A DNA stretch of 64,000 nt. Origin: Galbula dea. Taxonomy: Eukaryota; Chordata; Aves; Piciformes; Galbulidae. The notes under the pieces were generated by a model that made no database searches, was not told the origin of the DNA, and was given only the letters and a program-made list of their open reading frames with translations. Numbering within the stretch: position 1 is the first letter of the stretch; each line of letters begins with the position of its first letter. Shown piece by piece: positions 24,101 through 36,100 of the stretch. The DNA lies in assembly GCA_013399015.1 (NCBI GenBank), contig VWZX01002689.1, positions 6,164-70,163 on the forward strand, given 5' to 3'. The position numbers and the translations under genes were made by a program.

Positions 24101-27100
24101 TTAGCAAAATCTTTGTGAAGCTCATAAAGGGACTCCATTTATTGTGTTCTCTGGATCACCTAGAATGAATGGGTGGCTTTTTGTTCCACAGCCCACATCT
24201 GCCCAATCCCATCCAAGGGCAAATTCTTGTGAACCTCAGGATCAGAACAGCCAATGCTGTGTTTTCTTAGAAGTCTAACAAGTTCCTTTGTGATTGCTTG
24301 AAACTATTGCTGATTTCGTGGGGATGTGTGTCTTATAGACAACTATCTTGCCTGAGTGAAAGTGCCAGTCCTAGCAGAAAACATCAGGCAAAGGGGATAT
24401 GTATTTAAGTGTCTGTCATGTAGGTCCTGGGTTGAAGAGTAAGGGTTGAGCTTGCTGCTTTCACAGCATAATAACAAATAGTAAGAATCACAATAAGGTT
24501 ATTCTATTCTAGTTGTCTGCTTGTATTTTTTTTTTGAAACTTTTGTGTTTGAGGTCAGTACAGTTCCCAGTGGACAGATGACATCAATTAGTAGTTTGAA
24601 AGTTTACCAGGACACACAAACAGCTTAAACTTTTCCCTGTATGAAAGCAGGTTCAAAATGCTAGACAGTAACTTTATTAACTTTCCATTAGAACTGTCTA
24701 CAACCAGTCAGCTGCACCCAGACCATGCACAGAAAGCTTACCGTGACCTACATAGACTTGGAAGGTGAAGATTTAATGCAGTGACTGCCAAAGAGCTTGT
24801 GCCTCTGTGGAATGTAACTCACCATAAATGCACCAGTTTCTTGTTGACTTTCAGCATCTCTGCAAAACTCATTGCTGCCTCATCATCCAGCTCATTTTTA
24901 GTCAACCTAAGTGAGAGAGAAAAAGTTCACTTGGAATGTTATTATTTTTCAGCCCCCTGTTTTTCCAGCTTGTCTGTGACTTAGCTTTAGACAGCCAAAG
25001 GGGAATGTGCTGTTCCTGCCCTGAGCAATTTCTAAAGGCTTGACACAAAGAGATACTGAAGAGAAGCCCTGGAGGTAAAAGAGAGAAGAGTATCAGATCT
25101 TTACTTCTCAGAGCAATGATACTTTCTCATGATATTTTAGTGTTTAAAAAGTGATGGGGTGTAGTGGAAAAAGGTGGAGAGGTAGAGACAACACTGAAGA
25201 GGACAGATATAACTTCAGATGATGGATTTGAGAGAAGATGGAGAAAGCAAGGAAGGAGGAGAGCAATGCATGACAGTGGGACATTAGAATGTGTCCTAAA
25301 GGATACCTGCTGCTGGTCCATTATTCATATGTATGTTCTTCCAAAGTGATGCATCTTATAGCTTGCTGGTAGTGAAAGCATAGGGGTGAGGGGAGGGAAA
25401 CAAGGAGGAGTGTAGGAGGTGGTGATGGGATTGGAGGAAATTAAAGAAGGCTGCAGCTTCCTGTGGAGAAAGGAGGAGAAGTAGACCACACTGTCAGTTA
25501 CCAGAATATTCTCACAGAGTTGTTGTGTTGCATAGCTTCTGCAATGCTTTTGCCTCCCTCTGTCGTGATGCCATTGAATGCGAGACTGTGAAGTAAAGAT
25601 ACAAATGGGTAAGAAACAGCTAGCATGTTGGCCCTGCCACTGGCAAAGACCAGTGAATGATCTGTTTCCCAGTTGCACAGTTCAGCATCTGGGTGTTTCA
25701 AAGGCTCACATACTTTAAGTAAGAAAAAATACTTTACAAGTGAGAACACTTCCCAGGCTGCATCCCGAGTACAGGTCTATTGTAGGGGCCATAGGGTTTG
25801 CTGTCAGTGAGTTGTACTACTGGGGCTGACAGCAGAGTTGCACTCAGTGATTCTGAGAGTCAAGGCTTTTAACAAGGACAAAGAGTTGTGCTTAGCAGGA
25901 CACAGGATTTTACACATACATTTGTCATCTCAAGGCCCTGTAAAAACTGGATACTTGGTCCTGTAAGTCCTTCAGACACCTCATTCTTCCTCCAAACACA
26001 ATGCTTTCTGTTGTGTATTGAGAGATGAGCTTATAAATGCATGCTTTCCATTACAAACCACAAACATTTCTAAGTCTGCCCTTTATTCTTTGAATAGACA
26101 TTGGCAAAATCACCCAGTTAAAGTTATGCTCCAGGCTTTGAGAGTTCAAAATGCATTTCCCCCCACCTCAAAAGCCAGACCAGAGCTTGAAAATAATGTA
26201 CTCTCTCATGAAAAGGTAGAAAGGAGGCTCAAGTAGGGCAGTGGCACAAATATGTATTAGCACAAGTCCCTTCTAGCTTCAGCTGCTACTAGATACTCTC
26301 AGTTCGTTAGGACTGGGCTTAAAAATGGCAAATATCTTAAAGTGATGTAGTAGGGCCTCTCTCCCCTTAATCTTTGCATAAAGGTGCCACTGATGCCAAC
26401 TTTGAATTCAAAACATGAAGCAAGATTAACCAATGGGGAAAAAAAAAAAAAGAACCCAAGTGCAAATACACTGCAGAGCAGAAGATTCACCCTGCACAGA
26501 TGATGCCAGCAAAACCTAGCTCAGGCCAGCACAGTTACTCCTCCTTATTTTTGCTAACACATTCATCAGCATATTTTTCCTGTCTGAGAATCCCTCAGCT
26601 CTGATTCAGGTTCAGAATGCTTTCTTTCAAGTCTGATGTGTCTGGATGGGTTCTGCAACTATGGGAAGATGGCTATTGCAGATAGGTTTTAAGTTTAAAT
26701 GTATCTAGGTCACTGCACCTGTTCAGCTTTTAATGTTTAAGCCCATCTATCTGCTCGTAGAAAGGAGGACAAGGCAGCGGCTCTGAAGTCCCGGGGTCTG
26801 AAGTGTCAGCTCTCCAGAGATCCCCAAACTCCCCAAGTACAGTATTTCTAAAGAAAATAGCGCCATGTGCCACCTTGTGGGGAAACCAAGGAGCCTCTTC
26901 TGCTCCTTCACTGCGAGACAAGTCTTACGGATCACCATGAACCTGGTGCTCCAGCTGTGTGGAGGGACTCCAAAAGAGCAGCAACCACCATAATATGCAT
27001 TTGAAAGTCTGCCAAGGAATGGGCTGTTTTACACTGTTGGCTTCTCCATGTGCTGTGCTACCAGCTTCAGCCATGCTAGGGCTTCCAGAAGGCTAGTTTG

Positions 27101-30100
27101 AGATGAATCACTGCACTCCAGTAAGAACTACATCTCATTAGCACTGAATACGCGATGTCGTAGGTCCACCGAAGCACAGGATGAGCCTGAGTTTCAGAAT
27201 GCCCAGCCCCTGTGCCAAAGTTTATTGCCCCAAAATTACTTTGGTAAAAGCTACTGCACCTTCACAACAGAAACTGTTAACACTGAGCTCAGTGGAAGCC
27301 TGATTCTATGACAGCTGGTGCAGCCTCCTGCTAATGCTCCCAGGTCAAAATGGCACCCATTGACCACGTGCTTTCACAAATGACAGTAACTCAGTGCAGC
27401 ATGAGGGGAGGAGGTGCAGACAGAGGAAAGGATGCCAACCCTGCAATATTTTAACTTGCTTAAGGACTGCACAGGGCTTTTTGATTCGGTCTGGCCTCCT
27501 GCTTGCACCAGGAGCCTGCTGGTTACACAGTGAAGGCTGCAATACCAGCTGGTGTTCCAAGGCTAACACTTGGTGGGAAGAGTCAAGCACGGTGGGAAAG
27601 GCAGCACTACCCTGAGCTGCCTGCCTCCACTGGTGTTTTACCTCACGTTTGTTAACCTGGGGTGGTTCCTCAGCGCCTCTGCAAACGCCTTTGCTCCTTC
27701 ATCTCCAACTCGGTTACCCCACATCCTGGTGAAGAGAGGAAAACAGGAGGTATGAGGTGTGCTGCCCTACTGCCCTCGGCACTGTATTGTCCTTTTTTCT
27801 CTTCCCTCTCTTCTGATTACTTCAGAGTCTTTCAGGATTCTGAGAAACCTGACAGGTGCCCTCCCATCTGAGCCAGGCATGTTTCACTCCCTGCACACCA
27901 CACCACCAGCCTCTACTGACTCACCAGCACCCTAAGGCCACAACACAGGAGCAGCTCTAGGAGACAGCTTGCTGCAGTAGGAGTGCTTTTGGGATCACTT
28001 TGTTGTGTTGGCCAAACCCTTTTCAGCCCTGTACCCTTATGGGGTAAAGGAGTCTTGTAATCCTGTACAGTAAGCTGCCATGAGAAATACACCAAGTCCT
28101 AAACCCTACCATTTCCCTGCTCAGCATTTCCTCCTCTCTCCCCTGCTGTGGTTTTCGTGGTACCTGTTGGGAACAGGCTGGCCTTTACACAGTGCAAAGT
28201 ACAGGTCTTGGGAAACACTCCAGAGATGCATGACTTCACAGGGACCCACAGCCAAATGGATGACTTTCAGAAGTGACCTGCTCTACAAGCTCCCCCTCTC
28301 ATTCAGAATAGCCTGACAAACCAGCCACAGCTTCTCCTTCAGCATCATACCCAAGTGGTATCTCCTCTCTTGCCAGCTGCCAAGAGAAAGATCAAAATCT
28401 CACAGGGACAGCATGACTCTGGGCTCTTCCACACATTTGTAAGGAATAGTATTTCCAATGACAAAACTACTCTTGGTAACACAAGGGGTTGAGAGAAGGT
28501 AATGTGGTAAAAGCTGCAGAGATTTGATCAACACTTAATAGCAGCATCTGGTCAAATCTTTTCTAGGCAGGCCAACCACCTTCAAAAGTCATCCTATGTT
28601 ATGAGGTTTATAAGCACCTCTGCTGAGGTATAAGGTGTTTTTCTTTACAGAGATCGTGGCTTGATGACTCAGAGCCATACTCAGCTTGATGGGTAATTAG
28701 TTGGCAGCTCTTTTAAAATCAATTGAGCTTTGTGGTATCTAAACACATCCACTTCCAGTAAGTTCCCCAGAACTTCCTTACCCTTCAGACCCAGTGCAGT
28801 TTGTTATGTAAATGCTGAATATATCTGTTTAAACATTTCTGTCCAAGCTATCCTAAATCCATTTGGAGTGATTATTTCCTCCACAGGAGAAAACAGGAGC
28901 CCTTCACTGAAAATACAGCAAACACAGCACAGCAGACCCAGCTAAATGACACTGTGTGCATGCTGTTGGCTGTACTTGTGAAATGTTGTAGAACAATAAA
29001 ATTAAAGGCCAAAAATCTGATTGTTCAAATATGATTTTCCTATTTAAGGTTTATTGTGATATTCAGAATGGCCAAACAGAGGTTTTAACTCCATGTATTC
29101 AAGTATTAGATTCTGAGAAAAATGTTCTCCTGTAGAGTGGAAAGAGAAACCAGGATTTGCCAGAGAGGAAAAGAAAATATAAAATCAAACCCTCAAGTCT
29201 AGTACCTCTTCAGAGAGAGAGAACAGGGACTAAAGTGACAAGTGGTGTCCCTCAGGGGTCCGTACTGGGACCTGTCCTATTTAATATCTTTATAAATGAT
29301 ATCGACAGCGGGATTGAGTGCAGCATCAGCAAGTTTGCTGACGACACTACGTTGGGTGGTGCTGTTGATAAGCTGGAGGGGCGGGATGCCATTCAGAGGG
29401 ACCTGGACAGGCTGGAAAGGTGGGCCCAGATGAACCTCATGAGGTTCAACAAGACTAAGTGCAGGGTCCTGCATCTGGGGCGAAATAATCCCCGCTATCA
29501 ATACAGGCTGGGGGACGAGGAGCTACAGAGCAGCCCTGCAGAAAAGGACTTGGGGGTGTTGGTTGATGAGAGGCTGGACATGAGCAAGCAGTGCGCGCTG
29601 GCGGCCCAGAAGGCAAATCGCATCCTGGGCTGCATCAAGAGAAGCGGGACCAGCAGATCGAGAGAGGTGATTCTACCACTGTACTCTGCTCTGGTGAGAC
29701 CTCATCTGGAGTACTGTGTTCAGCTCTGGAGCCCTCAACACAGGAAGGATGTAGACTTGCTGGAGCGGGTCCAAAGGAGGGCTATGAAAATGATCAGGGG
29801 GCTGGAACACCTCCCCTATGAGGATAGGCTGGGAGAGCTGGGATTGTTCAGCCTCGAGAAGAGAAGGCTTCGGGGGGACCTAATAGTCACCTTCCAGTAC
29901 CTGAAGGGGTCATATAGAAAGGCTGGGGAGGGCCTGTTTACAAAGGCCTGTAGTGAAAGGACAAGGGGTAATGGGTTTAAATTAGGGAAGAGCAGATTTA
30001 GATTGGATATTAGGAAAAAGTTCCTTACCATGAGGGTGGTGGAACATTGGAACAGGTTGCCCAGGCAGGTGGTTGAGGCCCCGTCCCTGGAGGTGTTCAA

Positions 30101-33100
30101 GGTGAGGCTGGACAGGGTGCTTGGGAACCTGGTTCAGTTGGAGGTTGCCTACTCACTGTAGGGGGTTGGACTAGATGACCTCTGGAGGTCCCTTCCAATC
30201 CTGATAATTCTATGATTCTATGACAAAGGTTCAGAGTACATTCAGACCTCTCTCCAGTAATAGCAGACTCTCCGGTTAGGTACAGAATAGAGAGAAGGGG
30301 GATGGGAATTCCTTTTGATTTTCCCAGCCCACAACCTGATCAGGACTTGATGCAGAAAGTTTGACAGCCAAGAACAATGACATTCAGTAACTGGGTACAC
30401 TGCCAACAGTCATAAAACCACCAAGACTTAAAAATGACTCAGTGTCTCTGGAACAGCTTCTGCTGTAAGGAAAGTGGCTATCTTTACACACTGGCCTCTT
30501 GCTGGTTTGGTCTCTCCTCTAAGGTTCTGTTGGAACAAGGAGACAAAAAAATAAACCCCAAAAACACACACTGTGTGGAGCACAATAAAGCATCCTTCCT
30601 TGTCCCTTTGAGTGGAAAATGTTGGGGGAAAGGAACAGCAGAAGGAGAGAAGATAAGAATGAAAGAAGGAATCCTAATGGATTTACAGGTGCCTTGCCAA
30701 GACCAATCCCTGAGCTCTGCTCCTCAAAACTTACCCAATTTCAAACATCGTCTTGCTCTTCTGTATGGCCTGGGCAAGGCACTTCCCTCCTTCGCTAGTT
30801 ATTTTGTTTGCTCCTATTCTGCAGAAGATACATGAATTGATGAGGTACATCACTTACTACTGTACAGCTACCAGAACACCAGCTCAGAAACCAATACAAG
30901 TATTTAAGGCTAATTAACTCTGGAGGCTAGCTACACAGCTAGAAAAACAAAATAGGGCAGGCATTTGACCTTTGATTAAAAAACAAATTTTGTGTCATCT
31001 TCCATATAGTTTGCACGTCAGCCCACCAAATCAGTGGCATTACTGTAGAGTCTTGGTTTTGGTGCTTAGTATACTGTCAGAAATGAGCTTTAGGAACTGA
31101 TCCTCAAGAGAAGGACCCCTGCCTAGTTTTTAATATAGTTCATAACACCAGCAGTTGCTACAGAGCACATGAATCACATGCAGCATGCTTCTTGATGCCA
31201 CAGGGAACATAGTATTTCCCGATTCTGAGGCTCCAGAGGAGACTGCAGCATCAGATATGCACAGATTGTAATAAAGTCGAGTCTTTCTGTTCTGATCATA
31301 AGCTATAGGTAGTGGCATAGGTGAACGCACCAGTGAGAGTCTCTGGCTGGCACTTTACTGAAGATCTTTTCTTTTTTTTGGTCTATGTGGGGATATCAAA
31401 TGGCTGGAGTTCAAGGAAGAGGTAAGTCTCAGTTGTATACACATTGATGTAAGTAACAAACCAAAACCCAAACCCACTCAACCCACTACATTTACATAAA
31501 GCAAAAGTGGCTCATTTGACTGATTCCAGGCACACAAATACGCACTCTAGCTCAAAATAATCTCTGGGGTTACTATGCAGCCTGAAAGTAACCATCTTCC
31601 AACAGGCTTTTTTGTGCTAGTTAGATAAAATAAGCCAAACACTGAGTCAAAGAACCAGAGTGCTCTTGGCTTTCAAAGCTCTGCAAATATTCCAAGTGGG
31701 AAGTGTGTGTCTAGCGTGGGGTTTCAGAGCATGTCAGTGGTAGAACAAGGACTGGAACCCAAGACTCCCTGGCTGCTGGTTGCTACATTCATACCAGCAG
31801 CTGACATTGCTGACAACCTCTATTTTCTCCTGTAGTCACAATTAAACCATTGGTTAATGATCTACCTTTATGTCAAACCAGCGCTGTGCATGGCCAGACA
31901 CTCATACCTGGGGAAGTCCAGGAATTAAAGGGAACAACTCACCAAGTTGTCGAGGGTAGAGGCTGGGCTGACCACCAACCCACGGACAGATGCTCTCTAC
32001 TACCCCCTCCTCCCAGCCGGAAGGGATAGGGGATAATAGAGGCAGACAGACTTGTGGATTGGAAAATAAAACTAAAACTACTTTAATAATAATAACAATG
32101 TTAAATGAAATATATACAAATATATACAGAACCCAATATCGAACCCAAACCCCCTTTCAATGATAACTACATCACCAAAGCTGCAGCAGCAGGCATCCCG
32201 ATACCAGACCTCCCGGTACCAGATGAATCCGGCTCCCCTGGGGGCAGGGTCCTGGTACCAGATGCCCGAACTTAGGAATCACGAATCTTGGGTCTTACAA
32301 GGGAAGTCTAGCAGGGGACTCACCCCCACTTTCTATATCGAATATGGCATATATGGGATGGAATACTGTTATAAAGTAAAATCACTGAACAGAATTGGTT
32401 CTGTTCTAACTCAAACCAGGACACAAGTGAATCTGGGGGGTTCCAGAGCTGAGGTATGATACCAGCAGAGCCTGACTCCAGTGGCCCAGAAAAGATGAGA
32501 TATAAAGACGTTTGGTAGTAAACCCGAGTGAACTCATCTATTGCAATGGGCAGCAAGGCTCATGTCACTTAAGCCTCAGACAGGTGCTCAGACTGAATTT
32601 AGGTAAAGAACAGGTCTCATGCTCTCCTTTTGCTCATTATTATATTTTAGTAAAGACTGGATTCAAGAGCTTCAGCTGCTGCCATTCACTGCTAGAGTAC
32701 TGTAGAAGACAATACAACTGCGATTTAAGTTGTATTTCATTTGAAACATTTTTTTTCCCACTCTCCCATTCCAAGTTGCTTTATCTTAATTAGGATACTG
32801 TAGAAAAGAAAAAAAAAAAATCAAACATACTTAACGTATTCAAGGCTTGAACACTCTTCAATTAGTTTTGCAACATATCTGGCTCCAACATCAGTGATTT
32901 GGTTGTTGTATAAGCTTAAAGAAAAAAATCACATTGGTAAAAATAGGTTATTCCTGCTATTACTTTCATATTTAAAACCTGAATGTTTTACAATGCATAT
33001 ACAGCATCTACCTTTATTTGATATGGCTTTGGACACATTCACAGTTGCTTATATTTCTATTTTGATATACAATTCATATTGTGAAGGGCTAGATATAAAA

Positions 33101-36100
33101 TACAAGCAGATCAGACTGTAAATCATAGGGAAAAAAAAGTCTTTTTTTAATAAATGGTCTCCTCAAGCAAATAAAGCTTCCCTTTATTCCTGTGTTAGTA
33201 CAGAAATAATACTGCCAGAAGAAAAGTCAGAAAACACCAGAAGAATGTGGTTTTTTTCTCTTTTAAAAGTCATAAAATCTCCTTGCAAATATTACTGAAG
33301 ATCAGATACCTGAGCAAATGTATTTACATTAGGGCACTGAGGGAAGGAGGTGATTCTTGGTATTTGTGTTCACTTCTCAAAAAGTCACTTTTATGTAGCT
33401 ACTTAACCAACAGCAGGAAGTCAGAGCTAACATGCTTTCCAGTTTCAACTTGATTAAGAGCCAATTAAGGTCTTAAAGAAACTGGTACCATGACCATGAC
33501 ACCTGAAACTGTTCTGTTTCTGATTCTAGTCTCTGCCAGGCTCTGTCTGCTTTGCACAGTTGAAATAAATCAGTTCACGGCAAAGAAGAGAGGAAGCTGT
33601 AGCTATAAAGCACACACTCTCTTGCTCACACTCTCTCCCCCTCCACAGCTATCAGAAGGCTTTAGGCCTTTTTTAGGCCTTTTTTTAGGCTTTTTTTTTT
33701 AGGCTTTTTTTTTTTTTAGTTTTTTATAAACCCAGCCTGTAACCTGACAGTGGTCTGCACTGTGTTACACAAGGGCTTGATCTCAGTGGAGAAAGCTGTA
33801 GCTCTTTTCCCAGTGCACTGTCACAGAACAGAGCTGAATCATTTCTGACACAAAATGTTGCTTTGTTTATGTTCCATAAATGAGAAGGTTTCCACCCACC
33901 TTTGCTGTGTCAGTACTGTTAGCACTGCAGCTTTATTTTTGGTATCGATACCTAGTGTTTTACTCCCAGCTGATACCTACCCCAAGTAAGTCACAATTTG
34001 GTACTTGGAGAGTTCTTCATACAAGATCCTAACTCCGTGATCTGTAACCTGATTTACACTGAGCCTGGAACGAAGGGAATGAGAAGAAAGTTTGAATCAA
34101 TACAGATTACTGTTGTTATCACCCATGAGTTAATGAATGACTGGAGGTCTGTACATTTTCCTCTGATAATTTAAGAGGTCCTTACACCTCCTGAAACCCA
34201 ATAAGGAAAATGTGAGCACAGTTTGATATGCCTCACTTCAAAAAGAACAGAAAACAAAAAGCCCCAAATCTCCAAGGTAATGCTCTGGAAGCTGGCCATA
34301 GAACTGAAAACAATAAAATGCAGTAAGTCAGAAACCAGAGACAAAAACCTCATCATCTTCTTGTACTTACTATGGTTGCAGAAAGAAATTCTGCCCGACA
34401 CATAGCAAAAGCAAGCTTTCCAAACTACTCTTCTTGCAACCTTCTCTCTGAGTACCTAATGAAAGTGAGGCATCTTGAAAGTCACAAGACAGCCAGGGTT
34501 CACTAAATAAAGGTTGTGAAAAGGCCTGGCCAGGAAACAGAACTGCAGTCCCATGGGTGTGCTAGATGTTTCTAATTTTGTTGTTTCAACTAGACACAAA
34601 CCAAATCAATGTCAGTTGTTCACAGAAGAGAAATACATCTTCTCAGTTCTTTTGGGTTGGTTTGTTTGTTTTTAAACTTTTCAAGCTTTTTCATCTTGCC
34701 TATATGGACAGGTTCCTGTGAAGCATTCTTATGAATCACATTTTTGGGTAAAGTTGTTCCCTAACATTTTGACCAGCTTTAGTTTCCACACAAATTCAGA
34801 AGCTGAACATTCACTGTTGACAGTCCCTTGCCACCAACAGCCTCCCTGGCTCCTGGAGAAATCAGAGCCAATTCCTACAGATCAGAACAGCCTGCTTCTA
34901 TGAAAGGGATGGTTAAGATGTTAAAAACATTTCTTGACAAGCAGAAATCAGTCATTATAAATGAAAGTCCTAACATCAGAAGAGCCATAAAGACAAAAAG
35001 GCAACGTAACAGACTGGTTTGGTGCTGGGGACGGTGTTAAGATCACACACACTATGTATGGCATGATCATATGATAGGGACAAAGAATGAAAGTCTGTCC
35101 TTTTCTTCTGTTTTGTCTTACATACTCATCCATTTTGCCCCCAGGCTTCCTTATTGCTTTCTCTTGGGAGGTCAGTTGATTTGTAAGTAACTGGAAAAAA
35201 ACAAGTGTCACTTGCTTTCAGTGCTAGACAAAAACAAAACCAAGCAGGAGGAATAAATCCATTTATGAAAAAAAAAAACCCACCTCACGAGGCTGAAGGA
35301 GCTTTGGAAAAAAAAAAGTATTTGAAGTTCCTAGTTTTCTGCAACTAAATACTTGGACAAATAAGGTATAGTTACATGGGACAACCTCAAAGGACTGCAG
35401 GTGGAAAAATCTGTCCTATTATGTTAGAGGTGGAGTTAGTTCTCCCCGATTGCACCAAGCCATGTCCTCCTTCCACATCACCTCAGTGAAACACCATGTC
35501 TAAAGACTTCAACTACATCCTTTCATGGAGTAGTAAATGTTAACTTTTGTTCTATGAAAGCCAGACATCTTGGCAGGACATAAATTCAATAAATCCAGAG
35601 TTTTTGATGTTAACTGTGAATAGTAGATCCTCTCTCCCATATGACCTAGGCTCAGGCACTCTTCAGATACTGTAGAAGGCATTTCGGTTTCCTTTCTTTT
35701 CCCTCACACACTTTCTCCCATAAAAATCCTCTTTTGAGACAAAATAATTTGAGATGGAGACAACTAAACCTACAGGTTTAAACGGTGCTGGCTTCTAAGG
35801 ACTCCTTATCACCCTTTCCATTTGGGTTTCCAAATTCTGAGCTTGTCCCTGCCCTTGTGACTGGCTGAATAAAGATTTCAGAAAATCTTTAATTTCCAGC
35901 AGCAGTAAGAATCTCCATCTTTCTCCACTTTCAAGAACCATTCCTCCAGCCCAGCAGTTTATGGAACAAACCCAGGATAAGTAAGGACTTGCTTGCACAG
36001 ACTCCTACCTGATCACTGCAAGCTTGCTGAAACAAGGTAGCAGCTGTTTTACGCCATAGTCATTGATGTTATTGTTGTCCAAATCCAGAGCAAGGCGCTT

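Noticed and set aside
29157..30161. 334-codon open frame as a host gene
   Set aside because: Its text is CR1 reverse transcriptase and it is followed by the CR1 3' tail; it is a LINE fragment.
30434..30835. 133-codon plus-strand frame
   Set aside because: It is antisense to a NOD1 LRR exon (30735-30818), which accounts for the protein-like stretch at its end.
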